Of a stretch of 50,518 bases of DNA, positions 34,017 to 45,967 are shown piece by piece; position 1 is the first letter of the stretch; each line of letters opens with the position of its first letter. A program made the translations under genes and the position numbers. The DNA lies in the NCBI GenBank assembly GCA_016748015.1, contig JAAOMT010000586.1:460133-510650 (forward strand), in the 5' to 3' direction. Origin of the DNA: Geosiphon pyriformis. Its lineage: Eukaryota > Glomeromycota > Glomeromycetes > Archaeosporales > Geosiphonaceae. The notes under the pieces were generated by a model, which had not been told where the DNA came from, did no database searches, and saw only the letters and a list, made by a program, of their open reading frames with translations.

Positions 34017-35875
34017 TTATTGATGTGAACAATATACCAAGGAGCCTGTATTTACACACAACAGATTTAACTTTCTCAAAATTGAGCTAATAGAAACTTC
34101 AAGAGCTACTATCTTTGATTCCAAACCACCAACTTTAAAAGTAAGAACTTTTGAACTACTCAAACTCAAATTCACAGTGCTGTATACAACATCAGAAGAT
34201 GGAAAAGGAAATAAAGACAGTAAAATATCCAGAACCATATCAGCATCTGACATCAACACCACAGAAGCAGAAACAACTGGAGATCCAACTTTGGAGACAG
34301 ACACCAGAGGCACTAGCTCTATACCATCCAACCTGCACAATATATCTGACACTTGATCAGCTAGCAGTTCCAAGGAGTGTTCCAGTAAAGCCAGATGGTC
34401 ATTAATTGAAGAATCATCATTACCAACCAGTATGTACCTTTTACCATGCAAAGTCCCACCAGGAGAAAAACCAGACTTAAAACTAAAATTGGAATGAGAA
34501 CCACCTAAAAAAAAAAAATCAAGCAAAACCACCTGTGCCCAAGACTTGCCACCAAAGGCAGCAGGGCAGAAAATAGGAACATACTTTTTTGCATACAGTT
34601 TAGCCAGCTGAAAATGATGCACTTCAAAAGCAACTCTTTTAATGAACTTTTGATGCATAGTATTGGGTGTAGTTGCTATATCACATTTCAAAGTAGAATG
34701 ACCAAAATGCTCACAATTCTCACAGTGAACCAAATCCAATCTAGTCCAAGAGAGTTTAATACCATTAAATATTGGCTCAGTACAATATGCAAACTTTAAT
34801 GCCTTATCAGAATTGAAACAAACAACAGCACAACAGATTTTATTGCCAGTTTCCAATAAACAATTAATGAAGCAGATTTTCTCACCAGCCTTCTCCAGAA
34901 GATGCCCAAGATTATGTGCTATTGTTCCCACAAGCAGAGTAAACAAAAATGCTCTAAACTGATTCCTAGATACCCAAATCTCATAATCACCTACTGTTTT
35001 GGCTACACACACAGAATTTTTACCAATCAGAAATGACCACTTTAAGGCCAACAAATCAGCTTGGTCCAATTCAGCAAACTCTACCACAGTTTTTTGCCAT
35101 ATTCCAATTAATTGAATCTTGATTGACTTAATTTTTCCAAATTCAAATACTGTGGTGACAATCATGTCTTTAGGTGTATTCATGGAAATTTCTCTGATTA
35201 TCACAGCCTAATCTGACCTCATTCCTTGTCTCTTAAGATTACTGTTTACATCAATCTCTTTTTCTTTAACCAATAATACGGCCATTTCTATGCTCTTTTC
35301 TGAAGTGAAGATAAATCTGATGATCTCCTTAAATTTTGAGGAGGTAGTGGCCCCCCCAAAACCATTGACTGAAGAAAAAATTTTCCTGATGAATTGAGTC
35401 TTTGCTATCATTGACTTCTCATCTACAGTACTAAGATTGATATCAAGAGCAAAGAATTTCTTGGTAGACACTTCAATCTGAGTTTTAATAATTTTTGGGT
35501 CTATCTATTTTTTTTCTAAGAAAATAGGGAGGCAAAGGAGAAGAATAACTTTTTTATCATCATCCATAACAAAATTAGGAGAACTGAGAGGAAAACCAAA
35601 AATAGCACTAATATCAATATGCTTAGCTTTGGGAGTATTGGCAGCTGAATTCAGAAGAGACCCAACATTAATATCAGTTATGTCAACACCTTTTTTATCA
35701 CCAGACAAACTATCTACATTAAAGAACACATTATCACTAAGCTCAGACTTGCTGAGAGAGATATCTTTTTCATTACCTGAATGTTTAACGTTTCCAAGCA
35801 CGACTTTCTTTTTTTATGAAAAAAACCACCTGCAAGGCCATGAAAAGCACCTTTTGGTGCTTTCTTTTTAGACAT
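34017..35875 (-). pseudogene. LINE ORF1 with CCHC zinc knuckle (broken)
   Basis: Starts MSKKKAPKGAFHG at 35875. A frameshift near 35800, at a run of A, and stops near 35505 (TAG for expected TGG) and 35208 interrupt it; 395 codons are open from 35204. An RRM-like region (about 35200-34850) precedes a zinc knuckle CENCEHFGHSTLKC (C-x2-C-x4-H-x4-C, about 34675-34716). A C-terminal coiled-coil-like part with heptads (LEHSLELLADQVSDILCRL) follows. Such ORF1 proteins coat LINE RNA. Confidence 0.82.
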
Positions 35876-35880
35876 GATGC

Positions 35881-37119
35881 CACTAAAAACAACTTTCAGA
35901 TTCACAAAGAAGAAGTTATTGGAAAGAGAAATTGTAAAATACTAAAAAAAATAAAAAATAAAAACTTCTTTTTTAGAAAAATGCTTTTTGAAGATTTGTG
36001 GAAGTAAGAAAGAAAGAAGTTTTTTTTGCAATCTTTTTTTTGTTTTATATAAAGAGTTAAAAAGTATAATTAAAATTATTTAAAATAAAATTTTTGTTTT
36101 TAGTAAAGCTTTAAATTAAGTAAACAAAAGCAATTAAATTTAAGATTAAATATAAATTTAATAATAATAATATAAATATTTTTGATAATATTTTTAATTT
36201 AAATATATTTAATTAGTTAATATCTTATTAAAAATATTAATTATTTAGTATTAAGTCAAATACAAATAAATTTATTAAATAAATAAGTAAAATAATTATA
36301 AATAATAGTATTTTGGTTGCTTTTATATATGTTTAATTACATATAAAAAACATATAAATTATATTTAATTTGGATTATTTAATTTAATATATTATATTAA
36401 ATAGCAATTAAATTTGTATATTAAATAAAAAATTTAAAAGTTTTTTACCAAATATATATTTTATATCAAGTATTAATTTAATAATTTTTTTATTTAAATA
36501 TAAATTATTAATAATAATAAATAAGTTTAAAAAAATAAAAATAAAACAAGCTTTATTATTAATTTAAAAAACCAAATTACTGAATTTAAAAACTATATAA
36601 TTAAAAAAAAATTAATTGATTTGTTTTAAAAAACAAAAATTTTTTATTATTAAATTAAATTAATACATAAATATAATATTAATAAATTTGAAAAAAAATT
36701 AAAACATATAATAATATATTATTATAAATTAGTAAGCTTTAATTTAATATTAAAAATTTTACCAAAATACTAAAAATATTATATAAATCTATAATAATAA
36801 AAACAAAATTAAAACTAAATATTATAAAAAATTTTACAATTTTTAAAATAATAAAAAAAAAATCAATAAATATAATTAAATAATAATATTTAAAAAAACT
36901 TAATATTATTTTTAATAATTAATTTTAAATTAATAAAATTAAATAAAATTAAATAAAATCAAAAAAACAATCTTAATATAAATTAAATTAATTTTTATGG
37001 TTTTTATTAAATTTTAAAATAAAAAATATTTATTTAAAATATTTTTAATAACTTATAATTATTTTTAAATATTAAAATTAATAATATTTTAAAGTCTGCT
37101 AACTTAGAACAATATGTTA
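35881..37119. other. Extremely AT-rich DNA, no gene seen
   Basis: Runs of A/T with hardly any G or C, dense stops in all frames. Upstream flank of the LINE. No coding, tRNA or rRNA signal could be read. Confidence 0.7.
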
Positions 37120-37830
37120 TTAATAATTTAAAGAACTTTTTTTCTGTTGTTGCTGCTTTTAATAACTAGTTTATATTGATAAAAAAGAACAATATTCAGA
37201 TTTTTTCTCTTTTTAATAAAAAAAAATTCATTATTTTTCAAGATTCTTTCAAAATTAAATTGATTAATCTTCTTTTTAATTGTACTGTTTTTGAAATTAA
37301 TAATATGATTTTTTAGATTAGTAATCATATTTGCTTTATTCCTTATTTTTCTAATTTGTATTATTATTAATACTTTATTATTGTTATTTTCAAGTTTTAT
37401 AAAATATTAGAGCTTATTATTGTAAAAACTAATACTTTATACAAGTATTATATCTGATAAAAACTTTTAAGTATTGTTGCTATTACAAATATCAAAGTTT
37501 AAATTATTTGTCTGCTAATTATAAGATGTTTTTATTTTTTTTTAAGTTATTTTTTAAGTTTATTGTTAATTTTAGGTCTTTTGTGTTTTTTTTTGCTGTT
37601 AACAAATTTTATACTAAGACTTCTGCTTTTTTGGCTCTTTTTTCTGTTGTTTTTCAGGTTGTTTTTGTTGTTAATTTTTTTGTTAAGTCCAGAATAAATT
37701 TTTTAAAAACTCAAAATTTTAATTTAACTGTTCTATTAAAATTTGTTGTTAAATTTTTTGTTTTTTTGTTTTTTTTGGTTATTAGTCTTTTGAATAAACA
37801 TATTAATAAGGCTTTTTAAATAGAAAAAAA
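37120..37830 (+). pseudogene. AT-converted LINE ORF1 relic (tentative)
   Basis: Frames read SVVAAFNN, IFSLFNKKKFIIFQDSFKIK and EINNMIF, ISNHICFIPYFS, which resemble an RRM-type LINE ORF1 of glomeromycotan genomes as I remember it. They are followed at 37481-37522 by a segment with the spacing of a zinc knuckle in which every ligand is Tyr. The T-rich open stretch 37508-37819 that follows looks like a Ser/Pro-rich tail whose codons became TTT and TTA. I treat it as a relic, not a gene; it needs alignment to intact copies. Confidence 0.4.
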
Positions 37831-39829
37831 TCTGTTTATTATAAAATATACTGCTAATAATTTTGTTAATTTTCTAATTAGTATTTCTAAAAATTTTGTA
37901 TATCTTAAATCTAAGATTAAATTTGATAAAATAAATTATAATAAAATTTTAGCTATAAAGCTTTTTTTGTTAAGTAAAAATATTATTAAGCATATTATTA
38001 CTTTGTAATACATGTTAAATACTAACACTAAATTGTATTAGATAATAGTTGAACTTTATTTGTTAAAATAAAATAAAAAAAGTATTTTAATTTTTAATTT
38101 TAAGATTAATTAATTATTAAAAAAATATATATAAAAACATAACTTGTTTTACTTATAAAATTGATAAAATAATTAAAATTTAATAAATTAAGCAATTTAA
38201 TTATATATTAATTAAAATTAATTTTAATAAACATAATAAAAATATTATTATTATTTAAATAAAAAAAAATATTGTTTACAATTAAATTAAAATTGAAATT
38301 GGATATTGTAATTATAATTGTAATAAAATTAGTAAAAATATTAAAAAAACCAAAAAACCCAATATTTTATTTTTTACAAAAAAACATGTTTTAAATTAAA
38401 AGTAATACCAAAAAAACACTTTTTTTAATATTTTAAAAAGATTAATAATAGTAATTTTTTTATGCTAATAATAATAATAATAATTATAATTATATTAATA
38501 TATAATTTTAATTGGTTATTTAGAAAAAATTTTGTGTAAAAAACTTTTATTTAAAGCTAAAAAAATGGCTTTTTAATTGCCAAAAACTATATTGTATTTA
38601 TATTTTTTCTAAAAAATAGTCCAAAAAAATATTAGTTAATTATTTTTATTTTTTAAAAAAAAATTTTTATGAATTCTTTTTTAAAAAATATAATTATTAT
38701 TAAACATAAATTAATAATTAATAATTGATAATATTAATATATTTGTTAATTTAAAATAATTATAAAATAATGTAACGCAAAAATATATATTTATTATTAT
38801 TATTATTATTATTATTAGTATTTAACGAGAAAAATATATTTTTAATAAATTTGAATTTTACAATAGTTGTAATTTTACAAGTTATTTGATTTATGATTTT
38901 AATTTTTATTATTATTGTTACAGTTAATAATTTTTTATTGATAAAGTTGATAAAATAATTAATATTATGTGCAATTAGTAAATTTTAAAATAATAATTAA
39001 GATAATTTATTATTTAAATATCAATTGAAATATTATTATTAATTATTTAATAGTTTATTATTTTTATAATTAAGATAATTAAAAATTATATATATATACA
39101 TTATTGTGTTCACATATCATTATTTACAACCATTATATTCTTCATTTATGTGTTCATTCTTGAATTTTATGACACAATATTTTATCTAACGAAAAAAAAT
39201 AAAGAATTATGGATCAGGACACTATTGCGGAAATTTGAGAAAGAGCCGTTGGATATAATGGTAGACAGGTTCTGGTTGGTTGTGTTTTTATCCTAATTTG
39301 TGTTTTTTTTTTTTTTTTTTTTTTCATACTCATTGGAATCGTGACATAATAAACCTGACTATATAAGTTTAGTCCCATGTGGAATTCGTGAAAAAAATCG
39401 GGACATCCGTTTATAATTAGTGAAATATGGCGCCTAAAATTTAACTCTCATGCAATAAAAATGAGAAATTTTTTTTTAATAGCTCAAATTTATTTCGGCT
39501 AATAAGAAAATTTTACTGATCTCAAATTAACCAGTCCCCGAAAGGTTTAAATTACTTTTTTCTAATAGAAGTGTTACATTTGATCTAAATGCCAAATATT
39601 CTCGCGTTGAAGTTTCCCCCCTATAAATGACACTATTTTAACCAAAATATTTTTCATGAGAAAATTTTCAAAGGTCGCGCTCATACATATTTTTAAAAAA
39701 AAAATTTATTAAAATTCGTGGCACAACCATTTAGGTAATACCAGATATATAAAATTTTCGAGTTTTGACCATAATCATAACTTTTTTCTGCGCTCCAACC
39801 TCTGTTTTGAATATACATAAGAATTCATT
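37831..39829. other. AT-rich intergenic DNA with microsatellites, then gene-proximal sequence
   Basis: AT-rich to about 39200, with a TTA repeat (38799-38828), an ATA repeat (38466-38482) and a T run (39303-39324). From 39200 the GC content rises toward the EAF3 gene. A 9-codon ATG frame at 39209 stops at once and could be in a 5' leader exon. No RNA gene seen. Confidence 0.6.
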
Positions 39830-42135
39830 ATGGCCAAGAAAAATATCAAAGTACGTACAATTCGTAGACCTACAACTAGGTCTTATGCAAAACAGCTATT
39901 GCAAGAAAATCACATGGCTGAGCAAGTATTCAAAGAGCTTAAGACAAAGAAGAGGCGACAAAAGAAGAACTTTAAAAAGGTGGAGCATGCTGACCCAAAA
40001 TTCGCGTTTAAAGTTGGTCAACATGTTCTTTGGCAATACGAAGAAGTCTGGTATGAAGTAAAGGTGAGGATTTCCGTTTATCTGTTTTTTTTTTTTTTTT
40101 CACTTGTCATTCTATCACTTTCAGGAAGGGATGTTGCCATGCTAACTTAAATTTTTCTTTAATTATGTTTTTTCTTTATTATTTTACTCTACTTTTGTGC
40201 TATACAGATACTCGAAGGTAGAAATATAAAATTCGGAGACGAAGAAGATCCAAACATTGTTGGGGTGCATTATATGGTTCAATTGGTTGGATGGGAGTCT
40301 GCTGAGTAAGTAAGCTTTATAAATTCTGAGTTTGCTTTAAAAATAGTTATTCCAGATCAATTTGACGCGTGTTTTTAATTGTAAATTTTTTTAAAGCACG
40401 TAATCTGAACGCGTTTTGGTTTTTCTTCTGGCAACATAGAGGCCATACTTGGATTGTTTGGGTTGCTGAAAAAAATCTGTCGCTCCCGCAAATCGATGAG
40501 CCTCAAGAGAACAAAATATCCCCACCATGTTCCCCAATAGCCGCCATTTCTCCTGCCCCGCTTAACGAGATAGAATGTCCTGTTATGACTGCATTTGAAT
40601 CACCCCCTATTTCAATATCAATCGACCAAGACGAAACTAGTTCACTAAACGATGAGCATGAACTGATTGGCGAGGATAATATTACTTGGAAAAACGAGGA
40701 AACATTTAAGAAACAAGACGAATCTCCTTTTCCTAATTTTCATGACCAAAACAATTTATTGACAAAAGATTCCTACTCGAACCCAAAAATCTGTAATTCC
40801 AAAAGTAATGACTCAAACGTCACTACTAGTTATCTTTCTATGACTGAAAATTACTATTTAACGGAAAGCAGCGTTTCGAGAGAAAATTCCTTTAAACGTT
40901 ATGACCTTCAAGTTTTTAATTCTAAAATTCAGGAATCGATTCCTGCCACCTTCACCAAATATAAGATCACACCAATTATTGGTGGGGGTGGTAATAGCAG
41001 GAGTAGTCGTGAAATGGATAACACTCGCGCGTCAATCGATCTGTACAGGAACTCTCCTAATTTTAATACCGTTACAAGAAGCTGCTCCCCACCTCCTCCT
41101 GAAACGATTAATAAGAGCTCAGGCATACGCGATTTAAATGAAAGGAAAAGCAGTGAAAACATGACCAGGCGGTTGACGGAAGAGGAGGAAATTATAATCG
41201 GCGCTTTATATACGGCACAAGCTCATGTATGTGAAATTGCCTAACAAGAAATTAGTGCCCAAATTCGTAATCTTTTTTATTAATCATGCTTCCCTTTTAT
41301 AGCACCTTCGCACCAGGAACCGGTTTTTAACGATGGAGCTTAATAAAAACGCCCCAGATATGCCCTCAGCTCTAAAAGAAAAAATAGTTTTTGATTGGGA
41401 ATGGGTTTCGATGAATTGTAATGTTCGTATTGATTTCAAGGTTATAAATTTTTATTTCAAAAGAGAGCAATCATGTTCATCTCTTCTCATTTGAATCACT
41501 TTTCTAGAAAATCGCGCTGCCTTCCGCTTATCCAATTAACAATATTCTTCGAGATTATATTACAAGCCGGCCCAAATTAAAGCATTATGTCACACTTGCA
41601 AAGACTATTGGAACTTACTTTAATAATTATCTCGCGAGCCATATTCTCTACCCATCGGAAGTTGATCAATATTGGCGAGTGAAATCTAATTACCATTTTC
41701 CACAGGTTTCTCAATTATACGGCGCAGAGCATCTCCTTCGAATGTTTGGCATGGGTCCAATTTCTTCAATCCCTATATTTACGGAATTTGGGAGTTTAAA
41801 TTTTAATTCTTATTTTAATTCAACAGTAAAGTTGCCTAAAATATTAGAGAGGGAAGATGGGACAGCGTCGGAAGCTCAATCACTTTGTCTCCCAGCAACT
41901 CGTTTAGACGTTTCAAACGTAGGTGCTTCGAGTAATGGAAAAAATATTTTAACTGAAGCAAATTGCGCCGATTTCTTGATGTGAGTATCCTCCATGCCCT
42001 AATTTTAATCATTTTATTATAATTTCTTTTCACACTAATTTATATGCCACCAATAGGTTCTTGAACGAACGTGGAAATAAATACTTCATTCCCGAATATC
42101 GGGACCCAGTATTGTTGGACATTAACGGGTATTGA
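39830..42135 (+). CDS. EAF3: EAF3/MRG15-like chromatin protein (chromo barrel and MRG domain)
   Basis: A nuclear reader subunit of histone acetyltransferase/deacetylase complexes (NuA4, Rpd3S type); its chromo barrel binds methylated H3K36 in known members. Six exons: 39830-40063, 40208-40305, 40440-41226, 41303-41440, 41508-41980, 42057-42135, all with GT-AG introns of 67-144 bp, giving 602 residues. The chromo barrel is at about 55-130 (KVGQHVLWQYEEVWYEVK, VQLVGWESAEGHTWIVWV). The MRG domain is at about 385-602 (LKEKIVFDWEWVSMN, YFNNYLASHILYP, SQLYGAEHLLRMFG, ADFLMFLNERGNKYF). The Ser/Asn-rich linker of about 240 residues (exon 3) is longer than the usual short linker. The first ATG is chosen because the basic N-terminus leads straight into the barrel. 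Confidence 0.88.
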
Positions 42136-42337
42136 GATGATTATGTCCAAGTCTAATTTAGGTTCCTCAGCCTGATCTTTGGAGAGATTGGGATTTCGGT
42201 TGAAATGAGCTCTCGTTAGCTTGCTGATAACTTTAGATGTAAATAAAGAGTATATATATCATCATGTACATAGCTGATAATTATAAACCCCTCGCACATT
42301 CCCTTGCGCCCTAAAATAACCTCTTCATTTTTTGGAA
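42136..42337. other. Short spacer between convergent EAF3 and TIM54
   Basis: Two hundred bases shared as 3' ends of the two genes; it holds AATAAA-like signals (AAATAAAG near 42240) but no gene. Confidence 0.6.
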
Positions 42338-43488
42338 TCATCTATAAATTTTGAGACGTGTAGCAATTTTCTCATCTAATACAGGTTCTTCGATGGGTAT
42401 ATCTTTAAAGAATCTTTCTTCATCCTTGCCAATCTCTAAATCAGATATTGAAAATTCCCGTGCATTTCCCAAAGCCAACTTTACAGTTTCTTCACTGGCG
42501 ATATCATAATTTTTATAAGAATTGAACGCGTGAAATATTCTTAAGGGTATATTCTTCCAACCGATACGGTTATAAAAAGGTACATAAACGATCGGTTCTA
42601 GAAATTTTTCGGGAATTGGAAAGTCTGCTGAGGGAGAATCATTATTCTTTAGCGATTTTTGTGCTGAAGATGATGAAATGTTGTTTCCAGCGTTATTTTC
42701 ACCATTTTTTCCTGACATGGACTCATCCAATGAAACAGAATAACCCTCACTCAAGCCCTGAAGATATTCCACGTAACTAACACGTCCCACTACAATTACC
42801 CCACCCATATTATCATCTTTTTTCGTTTCAGTACTGTGACCAAGATACGAAGAATCCACGAAGGAGGTTATTGGTATATCCTCGGTTGATGGGGAAGAAG
42901 ATGCTGATTGATCGTTGCGTTGTGACTGTCTTTGCTCCATTATTGTGTCACGGACTTTGGTACGTAGCAGGCCTGGTTTCGTACCCTCAACAATTTCATA
43001 ATCGATCGCAGCGGCGACTAATACTGGCTTCTCAGAATAATAGTATTCAAATTAGAAAATTCCTTATTTCTTTCAAAGACATAAAATTCAAAAAATAACT
43101 AAATTCGCTCGTAAGTTTGCTTTAATGAATAGATTTTTATCTCGAATTAGTAATTCAAACTCACTTATTATTTATCTCTTACCTTTACATATTCACGAAA
43201 ATGCACTCTTGTCTTATGAATGCCGTCACCGCCGGGTGGAGCCAAATATACTGTAACCTTTCTCGGTAACTCATGCACACCTAAAGGTTCCTTGGCAATA
43301 TGTGCAACCTTTTTTTCGACGCGTTCTTGACCAAGAGTTGATAGATACCTATCTCGGTATAAGAGACCACCAAAGGCCGTGCAAACTCCCAGAAATGCGG
43401 AGAGCTTTTTTGACGGAAGTCGTAGAAACCGTGATGACGGTATTTTTGTCGAGTTTGCCGTGAGTGGTGTGGTGATAAAACTGTTCAT
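42338..43488 (-). CDS. TIM54: Tim54, TIM22 inner-membrane translocase subunit
   Basis: Tim54 belongs to the TIM22 complex that inserts carrier proteins into the mitochondrial inner membrane. Two exons on the minus strand: 43183-43488 and 42338-43027, with a 155-bp intron starting GTAAGA. They join at YVK-PVLVAAAIDYEIVEG, exactly the family signature; an acceptor three bases earlier would add one Lys. The product is 331 residues, shorter than the yeast protein. A membrane segment lies at about 28-45 (KLSAFLGVCTAFGGLLY), followed by KVTVYLAPPGGDGIHKTRVH. A low-complexity Ser/Asn stretch (about 185-235) precedes the conserved C-terminal part (FYNRIGWKNIPLRIFHAF). It is divergent with the next gene, sharing a 116-bp promoter region. 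Confidence 0.9.
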
Positions 43489-43604
43489 TATGTGAGTTGA
43501 ATTGGAGTTAATTTATTGAAGATAATCTGTTCTTTGAAATTATTTATTAAAATTTTTTTTTCGATTATTATCACTCATGTGATTCTGTTACAAAATTACG
43601 CGAT
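43489..43604. promoter_or_regulatory. Bidirectional promoter region between TIM54 and the PD-(D/E)XK-like gene
   Basis: Only 116 bases separate the two divergent start codons, so both genes must be driven from here. It is AT-rich; no specific factor site is recognised. Confidence 0.45.
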
Positions 43605-45967
43605 ATGTCGAAAGAAAAACACAAATCTTTTTCAAACTATTTCGACGAATACACTGTCGATAGTTGGTCCTATTCAAGCTTTATTCGTTATGCATTAAAC
43701 AAAAGGTTGCTTCCATCTGACCCTATTAAAGTTTATAACTACAATTATAAGAAGTGTTTAGACAAGTTTGAACAAAAATACGACCCTCTGAAGTGTTCAA
43801 AAGCAATTTCACTAAAGAAAACATTTAAGGTTAGTATATTTGTGTGTAAAAGAGCATAATTGTTGGAACATAGCTTGGCTTTGAGCCAGGTCAATACTAA
43901 ACGGAGTGTCCAAGCGCCACTCTGGGTTTCCTTGGCATGTTGCAATTATTGTGCTCTATTCAACAAAGCATCAATACTAAACAGGGTGTCCACGCGCCAC
44001 TTTGGGTTTCCTTGTTGCACTATTGATTGTTAGCATATAGTTTTGTTTATTTGGATAGTTTTCTAACTTTATTTTGCTATCATTTTATCATGAGCTTGAC
44101 AAAAAAATGGAAAAAGAATGGTTAACTAATCTTGATTCATTAGCAAAAAATGAAGAAACTAAAGAGGTAAGTTTAAGAGTATAACATTAGCTTCCCTGTC
44201 TTCTTCTCTAATGATCATTTTCATAGCACGAGTATCATGCGTCATTAAATAAAGACGTAAGGGAAGAGAAGATAATATATTCCAGCCACCTGTTGGAGTC
44301 ACGGAAATCCAAACACGAAATCGATAGAGGGGAAGAAACAACGGGAAACAAAAGAGCCAATTGTCGTACAGGTGTAATTGATATATCATATACGTTGATC
44401 GAGGAAAAAACTTCAAATGATGAAGTGGTTGAGTCGGGTGTGAGTATCTTTATTGAGGATCTGGATATCGAAATATGCATGGTAAACTGATTTGTTTCTA
44501 TTAATTGATAACATCAGGAAAATAAAATTTTGATCGATGGTGAACCCGATGAAACAATAGAATTTAAATATGATGAATTAGAAGAATTAGAAGTGCAAAT
44601 ATTATCCAATCCATTAAATGAGGTGAATTTTTAACTTCTATTTATTGTATACAAGTTAGATTTGATTATTTTATGTTTTTTAGTGGGATGTAGGTACGAT
44701 TAAAGTGTCGAGAAAATTTAAAGATTATCAAATGCAATTAATGTCGAGTATTAAAGAGAACAAAAGAAAATTGACATGGAACGATACATTTGAACTATTG
44801 TAAGTATTTTTAAAATATTTGTAGTTGTGTTTATTCATGAAAATTTGCTGATTTTTTTTAATCACATTTTAGGGCTCTATCGTCAATAATTATAATGTCC
44901 TGGCCTTGTCCTTACTCAACATTTACAAGTTCTGAATGGAGACAAGTCCTTGATACGAATCCATACAAAATTAACCAATCCATTTTAACGGATTCACTCT
45001 TAACTTCCTTATATAAAGCGACAAATAATTTCTCACTTGGTCTAAACCATCATTTTATTTTAAACAACGATGATGGTGAATTGGGAGAAAAAGCTAGTCG
45101 TGTATTCAATTACATGTAAGTTATTACATTATAGGAATGATTTATTGAAATAATTTATATTTTATTTTATTTTTATATTTTAGTAAAGATGAACTTCCAA
45201 TATCATCAAAACAAAAAGTAACTGAGGACAAACATCGTATATATTACTTGGATCCATTTATAAAACCTATTTTTGGTGGAGAATACACACCTTATAATCT
45301 CGAATTGAACAAGAGTTTAGGTGGAAAACAAAGGCCCGATTTCAGCTGTGTAATTGATGACATTGCACTATTAAATTCCGAGATCAAACCTTTGGGGTGC
45401 ACTCCATTGAGGAAAAATCAAGATTTTATAAAAGTACATATCAAAGGAAAGAAATCAGTTAACCAGTTTTTAGAAAAAGGAGGCCCTAACAAAACAATAG
45501 CTTTTTTAAATATAGGTATGTATGTATCCGTTATAATTATCTATTTATTTTTGTTATTTTTTTCCATGTTTTATTTACAAGTTTTATTCAATAATATAGC
45601 GGACACTATAGAATCATTTATTATTGATTTGGCATATGATGGTGTATATCGATCATGGCCATGTCTCAAAAATAAATTAGCGACTGATAAAGGGTCTTTT
45701 CCGTTGATGGTATTAACATTTTCCCATTTTGTAATGATAGAGGTATATGGAATATTTTATATTTATCTTTTATTTATTTTTACAATAAAGTCTGTTTACA
45801 AATTCTATTACATTCTATATTTGTAGCAACATGTTAATAAAATCGCAAATGATTATGAAAATCGATCACCACCGGGTTATCATACACCATCTGAAAGGAT
45901 TGAAAAGATGAAATTCATTAGGAAAATGCCAACCACACCACAACTCAAATTATTATTGAATCAATGA
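43605..45967 (+). CDS. Unknown protein with PD-(D/E)XK-like core, nine exons
   Basis: Exons 43605-43829, 44095-44166, 44227-44481, 44518-44622, 44684-44799, 44873-45115, 45184-45515, 45600-45742 and 45827-45967 join in frame with GT-AG introns to 543 residues. Exon 3 could end at 44439 instead (GTGAGT). The N-terminal half is acidic and low-complexity. The conserved part starts near residue 259 (SSIIIMSWPCPYSTFTSSEW). At about 388-409 it reads KQRPDFSCVIDDIALLNSEI followed by KP: a P-D, then 14 residues later E-x-K, the pattern of PD-(D/E)XK nuclease folds, followed by the conserved GKKSVNQFLEKGGPNKT. I know many related unnamed proteins in Rhizophagus but no proven function. A nuclease role is inference. 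Confidence 0.72.
43891..44014. repeat. Two 44-bp direct repeats, 80-bp period, in intron 1
   Basis: TCAATACTAAAC, then G/A-rich variation, GTGTCCA, GCGCCACT and GGGTTTCCTTG occur at 43891-43934 and again at 43971-44014 with about five differences. The stretch is GC-richer than the intron around it, so it may be a small mobile element (SINE or MITE-like). Confidence 0.7.

Larger units (their letters stand above)
31679..35875 (-). mobile_element. Non-LTR retrotransposon (LINE), 3' part missing, interrupted by a solo LTR-C
   Basis: In minus sense: ORF1 from ATG 35875 to 34017, ORF2 endonuclease region from about 34010 to 32770, solo LTR-C (31823-32769), then ORF2 continues 31822-31679 until B2. 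The RT domain is not in the window. Removing the LTR and one target copy joins the ORF2 reading frame, which proves the LTR landed in a LINE. The family is one I recognise from Rhizophagus. Stops are mostly TGA/TAG where Trp is expected. Confidence 0.85.

Noticed and set aside
34151-34405. Plus-strand frames across the LINE (also 33380-33676 and 35629-35871)
   Set aside because: They are antisense shadows of ORF1 and the endonuclease.
37508-37819. 103-codon open frame rich in Phe, Leu and Val, resembling a membrane protein
   Set aside because: It is a T-rich low-complexity stretch inside extremely AT-rich DNA; Phe runs come from TTT. A decayed ORF1 tail explains it better.
35881-39200. Nuclear copy of mitochondrial DNA or a centromere core
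   Set aside because: No mitochondrial gene or rRNA is readable, and no higher-order satellite repeat is visible; high AT alone is not evidence.
39209-39300. Short ATG frame MDQDTIAEI followed by a stop and then by residues ERAVGYNGRQ
   Set aside because: Nine codons only; it could be a leader exon of EAF3 or a broken exon, but no splice pair joins it convincingly to 39830.
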